From: Closterium sp. NIES-65
Lineage: Eukaryota > Streptophyta > Zygnematophyceae > Desmidiales > Closteriaceae
Assembly (NCBI GenBank): GCA_948144175.1
Contig: CANXME010000105.1
Span: forward strand, 1,488,001-1,552,000
Direction: 5' to 3'
Length of the DNA: 64,000 nt
A model generated the notes under the pieces. That model was not told the DNA's origin, searched no databases, and worked only from the letters and a program-made list of their open reading frames with translations. The translations under genes were made by a program, and so were the position numbers. Below, one piece after another: positions 1 to 10,861 of this stretch (position 1 is the first letter of the stretch; every line of letters begins with the position of its first letter).

Positions 1-6
1 CCAGAG

Positions 7-771
7 GTGACGGAAACAGCGAGGAGGCGTGCACTGGGGAGAGCCATGGACTTGAACGTCATGCACTGGCTGGTGGCGACGATCCGGATGTATCACTCAC
101 AGCTTCGGTGGGAGCGCAAACGAGACAAGGCGGCAGCAGTGCAGCCACCCACGGAGCGCTCGGTTGCTAAAGAGGCCCTCGCTAGGGCCATGCTGGGAGA
201 GATGCACGAGAATGATGTGGTCCAGCACCAGTTGGGGCATCCGCTGGAGAAGAGGTGGGTGTATCCGTGGGAAGCGGAGGACGAAGTACCAGCGGTGTAT
301 GCAGAACCAACCCAGAGCGAGCTGCCAGCCGCACGGGAAGAGGCAGCCGTGAACAAGAAGCGAGAGGACTTGGACTGGGTGGAGGAGGCCATCGAGAGGC
401 AGCGGAGAAGGGAGAGCTATGAGCGTGAGTTCGGATCAGGAGAATTCGCCCTGATGGCGGCAACGAAGGAGGTAGGAGCAGAGACGAAGACACAGGGAGA
501 GCGATCGCAAGAGAAGGCACAGGGCCAACCAACGGAGCCAGCGAAGGCTGAAGGGTCAGCGCGGGGGATGAGGGAGAAGGAGCCAGCGGCACCAGCAGCA
601 GCAGAGCATCAGTGGGAGATCGGAGATGGCGTCACCGAAGAGGACGCGGCAGAACTAAGGAGGGTGCTTGCGAAACATCGGGAGGCGTTCGCTTACACAC
701 TGAAGGAGGTGGGCAGGTGCAACATGGCGGAAGTCAGCATCGAGTTAACCACTGAGATTCCAGTGTACTAG
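7..771 (+). pseudogene. Gypsy polyprotein segment upstream of reverse transcriptase
   Basis: An open frame of about 254 codons in the same frame as the RT ORF that follows. Its last 45 residues have the layout usual just before gypsy RT: a short helix with a Phe-Ala-Tyr element, then a strand ending in Pro-Val-Tyr. The upstream part is rich in Glu, Ala and Lys and gives no clear match; it is probably the gag-protease linker. The apparent GTG start at 7 is only where the open frame enters the window. The frame ends at TAG 769-771, followed by codons for four arginines that normally belong to the same RT N-terminus, so this TAG breaks one original polyprotein. Confidence 0.7.
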
Positions 772-783
772 CGGCGGCGGAGG

Positions 784-3465
784 ATGACAACAGAAGAACT
801 ACAGATCTGCACAGAGAAGTGCCAAGAGCTGATGGAAGCCGGGTTCATACGGAAATCCAACTCTGAATACGCAGCAGCCACGGTGGTAGCTGCTAGAACA
901 GACCTCACAGGGCAAGTGCTGTCAAAGCAAATGTGTGGGGATTACCGCGGGCTCAATAAAGTGACGGTGATGAAACGGTACCAAACGCCCACGCCGGATG
1001 AGCTGTTCGACAAGTTAGCGACAGCGGTGGTCTTCTCCACCCTGGATCTGCGGCAGGGGTTCAACCAGATACCCATCGTAGAAGCTGACCGGAAGAAAAC
1101 AGCCTTCCACGGGCCGGATGGGCAATACGAGTGGAACACGCTGCCATTTGGGTTGAAGTCGGCCTCGCCGGAATTCCAGCGCATTATGGATCAGATCCTG
1201 CGCGACGTGCCGAACGCCGCCTGCTATATTGACGACGTGATCGTGTTCAGCAGGGACAGCAGTGCACATGTGAAGGATGTCGAGGCGGTCCTGAGTGCGA
1301 TACAGAACGCCGGAATGACCTGCCACCCAGGGAAGTGCAAGTTTGGCCAGAGCACGGTGGCGTACCTAGGATTCGAAGTGGTAGGGGGGAGGATCGGCAT
1401 ACAGAAGGCGAAAGTAGAAGTGCTGGATCGCGTGTCAACACCGAAGGACAGGAGTGCCCTGCGCGCATTGCTAGGCTTCCTCAACTACTACAGGAAGTTT
1501 GTGCCAAACTTCAGCAGCCGAGCGCAAGCACTGAATCTACTATTGAGGGAGGATTGCAAGTGGGAGTGGGGACCAGACCAGGAGAGGGCCGTGCAGGACC
1601 TCATGGGCGCCGTAAAGAATGGAGCAGTGCTGGAGCTACCTAGAGCCGATCTGCCTTACGTGCTCTACACTGACTGGAGCAGCGCGGGCATGGGCGCGGT
1701 CTTGGCACAGATGAAGGGGGAGGTGGAGAAGGTAGTGGCCTTCGCAAGCCGCAGCTGCAATGCAGCAGAGAGCAACTACTCATCGTACGAGGGAGAGGGG
1801 TTAGCGGTAGTATGGGCAGTTAAGCACGTTCGGGTGTACCTACACGGGAGGAAGTTCACCCTGGTGACGGATCACCAGCCCCTGCTGTGGCTCATGCAGA
1901 CGCCGGATTTGACGGGCAGGAACGCGCGGTGGGCAATGAAGCTCCAAGAGTACGACTTTGAGATTAGGCATAGACCGGGGAAAACCATGCAGCACGTTGA
2001 CGGACTCTCGAGGAACCCGCCGGTGATGCAGCCCTCAGCGTGCCTGATGGCGCTGGCGAAGGAAGCAGACCAAGGGGGGCAGGGGGGAGAAGGGCGAGGT
2101 GGACCTGCAGACATATGGGAAGATAAGGCAGCCCTGGCATGGATTCAGGGGGCAACCACAGAGGCAGGAGCGGTGGCAGCTAGAGTAAGAGCACGAGGGG
2201 AGTTTTACCGCTGGTTCAAGGGGCAAGTGCAGCTGAGGACAGGAGAAGGATGGAAGCACGTGCCCGCACCAGCGGAGAGGGAAGGTATCATCAAAGAGGT
2301 GCACGAGAAGCTGGGGCATTACGGGCCACTAAGAACGCAGCAGCTGGTGCAAACCGGATGGTGGTGGGCAGGCCTGCGCAAGCAGGTTAAGGACTGGGTG
2401 TGGAAATGCGAGGCATGCTGCCGGAACAGGGCGGTGCTGGAACGGGAGAAGGCAGAGCTACAACCGTTGCCGGTGGTGAGCTTGGGCTATAGGTGGTCGC
2501 TGGACATCGCGGGTGAGCTTCCACTCAGCACGAAGGGAAGACGGTACATATTACTGATGGTGGAACACGTAAGCAAATGGGCGGAAGCCAAGCCCTTAGT
2601 GCACAAAACGGCAGAGGCGGTGGCAGAAGCGTTTGAGGAGATGGTAGTTACGCGTCTGGGGGCATGCGGAGAGGTGCTGATGGACCAAGGCACCGAATTC
2701 AAGGGAGCGTTCGATGAGCTGCTCAGGGCAACGGGGATCAGGCATCGCTGCACGTCCCGTTATCATCCGCAGAGCGATGGGTTGACCGAGCGGCTGGTGC
2801 AGACGGTGAAAAGAGGGTTAAGGGCTTACGGTGAGGAGCATAAGCGGGATTGGGACAAAAGGCTCTGCTGGGTTATGGCTGGATACCGATTTAGCAAGCA
2901 AGCAGCACTCAAGGACGTGTCGTCGTATTACCTGCTGTTTGGCAAGGAGCCAGTGATGCCCGTGGGGGCACCAAAGCTCCTCCTGGGCGTGGTGACCACA
3001 GGATCGGCAGAAAAATGGGTCGCAGTAGCCGACGCGCGAGCGGCGTACCTACGGCGGCTGCTGCCCGCAGCCATGGAGAATCTGCACGTGGCTCAGCTGC
3101 GGGACATTGAGAGGTACAAGCAGCGGCAAGAGGTAAAGGGAAGAAAGGAGGAAGCAGGTATGCAGGAAGGGGAGGAGGTGTACCTGAGGCGGCAGCGTCA
3201 GCACGCCCTGGATGTGGGGCTATCACAGCAACGGTGGGCAGTCAAGGAAGTCAAGCCGTCGGGGGTGATCATACTGGAGGATGGCAAGGGCAAGCAAGTG
3301 GCCGATCACGTGACCAATGTGGCGAGGATTCGCTCGGAGAAAGGCAAGGGAAGCCCCTCTGGTCCCATGACGCGGGCGAGGGCGGCGGCGATGCGTCACG
3401 GGAGGGGGCAGGAAGGGGCTGAGAAGGAAATGAATAAAGACAAGGGCAAGCAGAAAGTGGGGTAG
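784..3465 (+). CDS. Ty3/gypsy Pol: reverse transcriptase, RNase H, integrase
   Basis: 893 codons. RT spans about residues 10-215, with the catalytic box YIDDVIVFS near residue 148 and the upstream LRQGFNQI and PFGLKSA blocks. RNase H follows (TDWSSAGMGAVL near 295 and VTDHQPLLWL near 365). The integrase zinc module has His-Leu-Gly-His and a Cys-x2-Cys pair near 510-545. The integrase core shows D (SLDIAG, about 575), D (LMDQGTEF, about 640) and E (DGLTERL, about 677). No chromodomain is evident in the basic C-terminus. All catalytic residues appear present, and the frame joins the upstream ORF except for one TAG. The first Met at 784 is an internal codon of the polyprotein rather than a likely true start. 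Confidence 0.85.
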   Translation: MTTEELQICTEKCQELMEAGFIRKSNSEYAAATVVAARTDLTGQVLSKQMCGDYRGLNKVTVMKRYQTPTPDELFDKLATAVVFSTLDLRQGFNQIPIVEADRKKTAFHGPDGQYEWNTLPFGLKSASPEFQRIMDQILRDVPNAACYIDDVIVFSRDSSAHVKDVEAVLSAIQNAGMTCHPGKCKFGQSTVAYLGFEVVGGRIGIQKAKVEVLDRVSTPKDRSALRALLGFLNYYRKFVPNFSSRAQALNLLLREDCKWEWGPDQERAVQDLMGAVKNGAVLELPRADLPYVLYTDWSSAGMGAVLAQMKGEVEKVVAFASRSCNAAESNYSSYEGEGLAVVWAVKHVRVYLHGRKFTLVTDHQPLLWLMQTPDLTGRNARWAMKLQEYDFEIRHRPGKTMQHVDGLSRNPPVMQPSACLMALAKEADQGGQGGEGRGGPADIWEDKAALAWIQGATTEAGAVAARVRARGEFYRWFKGQVQLRTGEGWKHVPAPAEREGIIKEVHEKLGHYGPLRTQQLVQTGWWWAGLRKQVKDWVWKCEACCRNRAVLEREKAELQPLPVVSLGYRWSLDIAGELPLSTKGRRYILLMVEHVSKWAEAKPLVHKTAEAVAEAFEEMVVTRLGACGEVLMDQGTEFKGAFDELLRATGIRHRCTSRYHPQSDGLTERLVQTVKRGLRAYGEEHKRDWDKRLCWVMAGYRFSKQAALKDVSSYYLLFGKEPVMPVGAPKLLLGVVTTGSAEKWVAVADARAAYLRRLLPAAMENLHVAQLRDIERYKQRQEVKGRKEEAGMQEGEEVYLRRQRQHALDVGLSQQRWAVKEVKPSGVIILEDGKGKQVADHVTNVARIRSEKGKGSPSGPMTRARAAAMRHGRGQEGAEKEMNKDKGKQKVG

Positions 3466-3709
3466 CGGAACGATACAGAGAAAGGAGAAAAAGGGGGGGG
3501 AGGAGTCATTGAAGATAAGACAAGGGTGATGGGAGAGCGCCAAGTGACAATATGAGCAGAGATGAGACAGGTGGAAAGAGGATGAGGGGAGGGATGTGTG
3601 GGCAGGAGCAAGGGTAGCAGGGTGGGCAATGAGTTAGCCGGGTGAGGGCAAGGAGGTTTCCGACAGTGAGCGTCGAATTGGCGTGGCGGCGGCAGACGTC
3701 GAGGCACGT
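3466..3709 (+). other. Gypsy 3' untranslated region, PPT and putative LTR start
   Basis: No ORF of substance. The sequence is purine-rich, with a GA tract ending near 3592 immediately before TGTGTGGGCAGG, the expected arrangement of polypurine tract then LTR. The LTR terminus cannot be placed without its partner. Confidence 0.5.
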
Positions 3710-5927
3710 CTACAAGTCGTCAGCTGTCTTGCTGTAGCCCGTCAATTCCTCCTCGTGCAGCTCAAAACTATGTTCCCGCTTCTCCCCCTCCTTCTCCTTG
3801 TCCACGCCTACCACAGTGACTTTTGGAGACTTACTGAGCCTGGCTAGGAAGGCCCCGAGGTGTAGCTGTGGGCCGCCACCGAAGTCATCGCCGCACTCGA
3901 TGTAGCGCGTTCGGATGGTTATCAGTGTGCGGCGCACGGTCGACTGCACCGATGTCATGTCGACCTGCCACATGACAAGGTGCAGATTTAACAAGGACCG
4001 TCCAACCAGCACAGACTAGGGTCTCGGGCTTACTGTAGGGTACTCACCTCCCGCCTCTGAAACTCAAGGTTGAGGGTGTTGAGGAGGTTGAGCATGTCTG
4101 CGAGGTAGTAAAGGTACACATTGAACTTCACTGAAGTCACAATGTGGTACCACTCATCGTCCCACTCCCACAGGAGCACGATGACGGCAGGGAGAACACG
4201 CACCAAGCGCGTGATGGCATCGCCGCGGCTCAGCCAACGAACTGAGTGAATTCCCTGCAGTTCAAGGTTAGTCTTGCAGAACACCTCCTGCAGCTCCTGG
4301 AACTCATTGTGGGAAGGATGCGACCTTCCCAGGTACTCCGCGAGTTCCTTCAAGACATAGTCGATCAGGCCCAGCTCAGGGACTGCAGTGGCGGCGTCCT
4401 TGGCTACCAGGGCCTCTCTGCACGACACGGTGTGGGCACGAGAGAAGGGGGGGAGACAGGAAAGTATGGGCGAAACAGAAAGGGTGAGGAATGGCATGAG
4501 CTATGGATCATATGAGCTCCTGCCAGCCTTCTACTATCTGCACAACGTGATGGGTAGGTAGAAACAGCACACGCTGGCAATCAGTAGTATTACACACCGA
4601 TGCGCAACACAATGGCTGGAGAAGAGGTGCGGGACCCTTACACGCAGCCGAGCCACCAGGCCGTTTGTGCTACCCATAATCGCACCTGCGCCATCCGTGC
4701 TAATCCCGGCCACCCTGCTCGTGTCAATTCCAAGAGAGTCAAGTAGGGTCAACAGCAGGGAAAGAAGCGAAGCGCCATCGGCTTTCTCCACCGTCAAAAG
4801 ACCAATGAACTCAGTGACTGGCCGAGAGTCACGGAGAAACGTGGCAAACACGATCTGGTGTTTGCCATGCACCCGATCTGTACTCTCGTCACAGGTAACT
4901 CCGATGAATGGACTAGACTGCAACCAGACTTGCTGACGAGCACGGATATATGCTGCAGTGCTTGCGATGAGCTCTGCAAACCCGTATCTGCATCAAACGG
5001 GAAAGAGGTACATAGGGTTAGCAACATAGAACAGGTTGTGCACAACCTCCGTACAACGGTTCTTGGGTTTAGCAGCATGTGCAGAGCAACAGCTCACCTT
5101 GTGTAGTAAGCACCGTAGCCATTCTTCGGGAAGCCTGGTGTCTGTCGCTCTGCAAGGTGCCGCACGAATTGAACCCACATTTCGATCGGTGCGTCACATT
5201 TGCAGACGAACAGCAGGGTCTCCAGCAGAGCGATGACCCTTATGCGCTGGATGTCTCCGGCCTTTGGACAGTCAACGATATGCTGCTGCTTCTTCGCCGC
5301 CTGCTCCGCCTGGGCCTGACGCTTGACGGACCGATTGTGCTTCCTGGAGCTTTGATGCGTGCGGAACGCCTGGGTTTGGACGTCGACAGCTCCTTCGCCA
5401 GCAGCGCCGTAGTTTGTGCCGTGTCCTGCGTGCTTGATACACAAGCTGCACCTCACTGATGGGAAACCGAATGAAGTTTGACAAAGCACGAGCCACGGGA
5501 AATCACTTGACCATTCCCGTTTGTACTTCGTAAGCGCCTCCTGGTATTTATCCTCTGCCTCATCGCGAAGTTTCTCTGTAGCTGAAGATGCTGCAGGAAC
5601 GGCCGATGATCCTGGAAGAGCTGGCTCTAAGCGGATACGTACGGTAGGTTCCGTAGGACTTTCGCGAGAGAACGACAAGCGCGACTGTTTGTGCTTGGTC
5701 GCTCTTAATTTAGCAGTAGCGGCAGGGCCCATGAGTGTCGCACCAGGTGGTACAACGCTGGGGCCGTTCGTATTAGCACGGTCGGCTGTGAATGCGGGAG
5801 TTCGAGATGATATAGCTGCAGGTGAGGGTGTTGGTAATGTGGACACAGTCTGAACAGGACGCAGGAAGTCCAATCCGATTAGACCTCGTGATACTGGCGT
5901 CGCGCCATCGTGCTCGTTAGCCATCAA
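3710..5927 (-). CDS. hAT-transposase-like protein with TTF/BED-type zinc finger, four exons
   Basis: Predicted exons on the minus strand are 5927-5098, 4987-4598, 4417-4048 and 3964-3710. Introns have GT-AG ends (GTGAGC, GTGTGT and GTGAGT donors), and the exon lengths sum to 1845 nt, giving one open frame of 614 residues. Exon 1 carries a Cys-x2-Cys ... His-x5-His zinc finger near residues 205-245 (CSLC ... HQSSRKH), typical of TTF/BED fingers before hAT-type transposases. Exon 2 has VTCDESTD and STDGAGAIMG with the two expected acidic residues, then a CVAH motif. Exon 3 begins with REALVAKD and holds HSVRWLSRGDAI, the conserved Trp block. It resembles the ZNF862/KIAA1586-like group of domesticated or cellular hAT relatives. 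A classical C-terminal dimerisation (hATC) block is not obvious. No flanking terminal inverted repeats were found. It could be a live transposase or a co-opted host gene. Confidence 0.75.
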
Positions 5928-6763
5928 TAGTCCTACTGAGCCAGGCTAGCTTCACTTCTGCTACTCTAGTGGCAACGCTGGTAGGGTGTTGGTTGGATGG
6001 ATCATGGAGTGCTCAACGAGGTCGAGAGAGAGACACACGAGGAGTTGCCTTGTTGCCCAACCTGTTTCCAGTCTGATGGGTTAGGGCTTGGCTAGTGCCT
6101 TGTGGGGGATCGGAACTCAAAGACATCATGCGAAGGCGGGAAACATACACGGGGAGAAAATTCAATGGAGAAAAAACTCCCCGTACCGCGCCAGCCCCCC
6201 CCCCCCCCCCCAAAAAAACGCGTCAGGGTAGGCCTCGGTATTCATCCTGACGTTACATGGGGAAACACTACGGCCATCCTGAATGTACAGGGCACTTCAT
6301 ATAAAGACATCCTGTGATCTCAGGGTGAAAATTGTCATTATTCTGAAATAGCAGGGTAAATACAAAACGGCATCCGGAATTCAGGGTAATCAGGATGTTT
6401 TGCCCTGATAACGTGGGCCCTGGTGGGCAGTGGAATCTCTTGGGTACATGGTAGCAGACAGTAATCCTCAATGAACCTGTGTATTTCAGTAAGAGTGAGC
6501 AATGGAGGGGAGAGATGGAGCGGAGAAAGAAAGGGCATCAGCAAAAGACATGCATCAAACGATGGAAGCCAAAACGCATGTGCGGTCATTGGTCCCCACC
6601 CATAGCAATACAAAGGACAGATGCGTGGGAAACACAGAATATGAGCTTCACTCTTATTACTCTGTGATGAAGCGAGACTTCCTTAAAAAGCATGAAGAAG
6701 AGAAGGGTGCTTCTGCCATCGACTTACCAACACCTCTACTCACCATACTTGGAACCTTTCTTT
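5928..6763. other. Intergenic sequence left of copia A1
   Basis: No convincing gene. It contains a homopolymer of 17 C followed by 7 A at about 6195-6218. Its last five bases, TCTTT (6759-6763), are the left target duplication of copia A1. The sequence before it was contiguous with 50244 onward before A1 inserted. Confidence 0.7.
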
Positions 6764-7199
6764 TGTTGGGAACAAATAGTCTTGAGCGCCTCTGTCATGT
6801 CGAAACTCCAAGACACAAGCGAAGCAATGCAATCGAAGCACCAGCGAGTCAACCCTCGGAGGTTGATGTAACCGCTGGAGGTTACGCAAAAGTCAAAGGT
6901 CAGCGACCTTTGACCTGACAAATGCAGCGCGATAGCAAGGACACACAACTGACTCGACATTGAGCAGTTGCCCGAGTCGCACTGTATCGAACCGCAACAG
7001 TAAAGTAGTTACAGTTATGTCTCTTCATATTCTCTTTACTCATATATATATTCCTGTATCTCTTTGTTTTAATCAACTTACTTTGCCCTCACAAACTAGC
7101 GCAAGGTGGTTCAAGGACTTTATTCAAAACGCTTCCGCTACTATATCATTTACTCAGACTATTAACTCTACCAAAGATCCTAGGGCTTTCAGCCCAACA
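6764..7199 (+). repeat. 5' LTR of copia A1
   Basis: 436 bp, TG...CA, with 7 bp terminal inverted repeat TGTTGGG/CCCAACA, flanked left by TCTTT. An inverted repeat GTCAAAGGTC-AGC-GACCTTTGAC lies at 6892-6914 and is kept in the other two A-family LTRs in the window. Confidence 0.9.
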
Positions 7200-7214
7200 T
7201 GGTATGAGAGCAGG
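7200..7214 (+). other. Primer binding site of copia A1
   Basis: TGGTATGAGAGCAGG follows the LTR directly. The usual plant copia PBS, complementary to initiator Met-tRNA, is TGGTATCAGAGC; one base differs here. Confidence 0.8.
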
Positions 7215-7263
7215 TTAGAGTTAAAAGTTACTTTTCTTCAAATACTTATTACACCCAGAAGAC

Positions 7264-10200
7264 ATGTCTGCTAGAAAGGAGAGGAGCTCCTCCAACGGCT
7301 CTCCCGGTACTACCCCTACTCCACCTCCTGCCTCCCGCCTACAGACAGAGGAAGGGACAACAACGAGACCAGCAGCTGGGTTTACTGAAACACCCGCAAA
7401 CCAAGGCGCGGGCTTCGATCCAAGCATGATGGAGAAATTCTTCTCCTTCATGTCCTTCTACGAGCAGCATCAGCAAGGAGTACCTGCACAATCAAACAAC
7501 AGCAACAACAACAACAACGTGACGCCCATGAGTCTCGATGGCTCATCCTACGCACGCGGGAATCAACAACAACAACCTACCTTTGCTCCGTACGAACCCC
7601 AGCGCGGCTCCGTCAGCTTCATGCCACAACCACAACCTGCACCGGGACAAGAAAGAGCGTTAGACGCACTACAAGTTCATTCGCAGTTCGCGCATGTTCT
7701 AAAACTACAAACGACAAAACCCTTCGATGGGAAGGACTTCTTTACCTGGTCGTTCGAATTCGAGCTGACGATGGAAGGAGCGCAGATCCTTGGCTTCTTC
7801 GACGGGTCCCTGCCATGTCCAACAAACGGCACACAGTATTAGAAGCAGCAGTACACCTATCAATCGATGATGGCGTACACAATACTACTGCGGAACATCA
7901 CCCCGACTCAACAGCATAACATAAGGACTTACCGAGGTTACGGTAACTCCGCGGAGCTCGCGTACAACCACTTGAAGAACTTGTATCAAGCAACAGACAG
8001 CGTAAACCAAAGTCGGTTAATGGCGCAGCTGACCACAATCGAAATGAAACCAGGCGAGAAGGGAATGGCGTATATCAGTCGCTGCCGCGAGCTTCGCGAC
8101 AAGCTTCTTCGATGTGGAGGATCGATTTCAGAAGACGTCTTCGTCACGGTTGTCATCGGCGGTCTTGGCCCTCACTGGCGCTCCACTCACGCCATACTAG
8201 GAGCACACGGGAGAATCTCCGAAGCAGCACTCTGCGCCGAAATCCATGCTGAGCAGCAAGACATGGACCTGCAAGAAGAACGACACAAGAGAAAGGTATC
8301 AGTACTAGAGTTCGCGTTTCACACCCATCGACGGTACAACAACAACAACAATCGGCAGCAACAACTGAAGCCAGTACCTCCGTTTTGTCACATATGCAAA
8401 ACTTCAGGGCATCCTCGTACGCACTGCCCATATCGTCAGCAATCGACAACACCACAGCGACAACTTCGGTCTTCAAGCTCCCAAGTCACTTCAACGCAAG
8501 CAAATCCCGCGACAAAGATTCAAGCCTCGACGACTCCAACAGGACAAACTGCACAAGGAGCCAGAAACATCGTCAACTGTATGGCAAAGATAACAGATTC
8601 TTGCATCACCGAGTCACCACCGCACTACTCACCAGAAGAACGACTCGACGAAACCACACCTCGTCGCGAGTCACTTCAGCCGAACCCAACATACGCCGCC
8701 ATCGCTCAAAGCGAGCCATCCGGAAGAGACACTTGGTTCTTGGACAGTTGCTGCGGACAACACATGTGCTCCTCACGACGTTTCGCTCAACGCGAGCACC
8801 AACTCCAACGAGAAGTCGTCATCACCGTCGCCAATAATCAAAACCTGCGCACAAGACGACAAGGCATAGTACAACTTCAGTCACGGGAGACAAACGTCGT
8901 CCTACAAATGTCAGAAGTACTAATCGCGGAGGGACTCGGCTACAACTTACTGAGCGTCAGTCAGTTGATGGCGAAAGGTATTCACCTGGAAGCCGACAGC
9001 ACCACCCAAGAGTTCAAACTATACCACGGGAAGGGTGGCCTCTACATCGGAAAGGCGGTCCTGAAGAACAACGTCTTCGTCCTTGACTTCGTCCCAGACC
9101 TGGGCACCGCAGACAGCGACGCCATCGTGAACTTCGCCGACTGGACACACCCTCCAGATCTTGATCCAGACTTCAGTCCGGAAGGCTTCTGGTACTCGCA
9201 TACCATCCCTGAAGCAGAACGAACACGCACGTTAGCAACAATTCAACATTCGGCAGCAGTAGAGACAACATCGGCAGCGGAAGAGACAATATCGGCAGCA
9301 GCAGAGACAACACCGGCGGCAGCAGAACCATCATCAGCAGCAGCGACACCAGTTCTTGTTGACAAAGCACCACCAATACCCGCACAGCAGCTGAACCCAA
9401 CTCAACGAGAATTTCACAAAAGCGCCAACTTCGTCGCCAGCTTCTACTCCAACTCCGACGCATATCGACGCTCACCCGGACACCGCACCTCCGAAGACAT
9501 CTGGCACGCACGCATGGGACATCCAAGCAACACCGTGTTAAATAATACAATAAGAGCAGGAGTCCTAGAAAAGGACTAATTACTACTACTCGACGGCAGA
9601 GAACTTCAACGGGCACGAGGAACTTGCCTTACCTGCCCCGAAGCCGACTTACCACATCGACCGTTCACTCCTCACCACAACCCGAGGGCACCCGCGTACG
9701 CACCACTCGAGAAGGTGTACAGTGATATTCTCTACAATCGAGAACCAGGACAAGTTACTTACAACTACACGATCACCTTCATCGACGCCGCCACTCGATA
9801 CGTCTGGCATCTAAACCTACCCAGCCGCGACATGGCACTTGCAGCATTCGCCGCCTGGCTACCAGTAGCAAAGAGAGAGAGTCGGGAGCACAAATGAAAA
9901 GCTTCCAGTCAGACGGAGGAGGAGAATACACCTCTCAGCGATTCAAGCAGTACCTGGCGGAAAGAGGAATCAAGCAGCTCCTCTCCCTTCCCTACGCCCA
10001 TCAGCAGCAAGGTGTCGCAGAAAGACTGAACAGGACTCTGCAGAACAGCATGCGCAAACTGTTACGTGGCATGCGGCTACCCAACCACCAGTGGCCTGCA
10101 GCAATGGACCACGCTGTCATGCTGCACAACTTGATGTCATCGTCCTCACTTCCGAACAACGCATCACCGCATCTGCTGTGGACAGGGAAACAGGGCAGCA

Positions 10201-10861
10201 CAAAAATGTTACGAGTTTTCGGGTGCATGGTACAGTACCGACCCCCAGAAGCACGAGCAGGAAGATTTTCACAACGCGCACAATGGGGACTACACCTCGG
10301 CATCGAAAAGAATTACAACGCGTGGAAAATCTTCGACGTCCACTCCAAGGAAACAGTAGCAGCACGTGATGTAATCTTCTACGAATGACTCACGCTTCAG
10401 ACGTACCTCGCCAACTTGCACGAAAACCAGGATCCCACAGGTGGCTTTCGTGGTGACCGAGCCTTCGCCTCAGCAGCGGACGAAGCAGACTGGGACGAGC
10501 AGAACGTCGACAACGCATCAGAAGAAGCCGGACCTCTCCCGTTCTTCTCCGTCAACGTCCCCATGGACGAAGAAAATCCTCGCGAAAGCGCCAACGCTGA
10601 AGTCTTCTACCACTTCGCCGACAACGGTTACGTAACACCTGCGACAGTCAACACCAACGAAGCAGAACGGATAGGGCCGAATTTCATACCCGGCCCAGAA
10701 GCGGGAGATGAAGCAGCTTATCCCGAGGTGACAACTGTTCCCCGCTACTCACAGACTGGACTGCAGATTCTCGGCCTCGTCACCGCAGTCCACGGCAACG
10801 CTCTTCCTAAAGAGCCTGCGACGGTTCAGCAGGCTCTGGGGGGGGAACATAGGGAGAAATG
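7264..10861 (+). pseudogene. Copia A1 gag-pol, N-terminal half
   Basis: Starts with an ATG at 7264 after the PBS. Gag runs in two frames: 7264-7842, a stop, then from 7867. A canonical CX2CX4HX4C zinc knuckle (CHICKTSGHPRTHC) lies near 8387-8428. The protease motif reads LDSCCGQHM near 8740, where Asp-Ser-Gly is expected, so the active-site Gly appears lost. The GAG-pre-integrase block (WHARMGHPS) is near 9500 and ends at a stop at 9577-9579. Integrase follows in 9715-9897 and 9894-10388, offset by a frameshift; the second catalytic Asp (SDGGGEY) and the Glu (QGVAERLNR) are visible. The last A1 codons read EHREKW, after which the frame continues into B1 gag. Confidence 0.85.

Larger units (their letters stand above)
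1..3700 (+). mobile_element. Ty3/gypsy LTR retrotransposon, 3' part (5' end outside the window)
   Basis: The stretch encodes, in gypsy order, a region upstream of RT, then RT, RNase H, a zinc-binding HHCC module and integrase. The purine-rich tract at about 3577-3592 followed by TGTGTGGGC is a plausible polypurine tract and 3' LTR start. No second LTR is visible, so the LTR end is unknown; the next gene's stop codon lies at 3710. The 5' LTR, gag and most of the protease lie left of the window. Confidence 0.85.

Noticed and set aside
6764..7199. ORFs with VSNRNSKVV-type and LERLCHVETP-type sequence repeated at 49.8-50.4 kb
   Set aside because: These are frames within the A1 LTRs and recur because the LTR is repeated.
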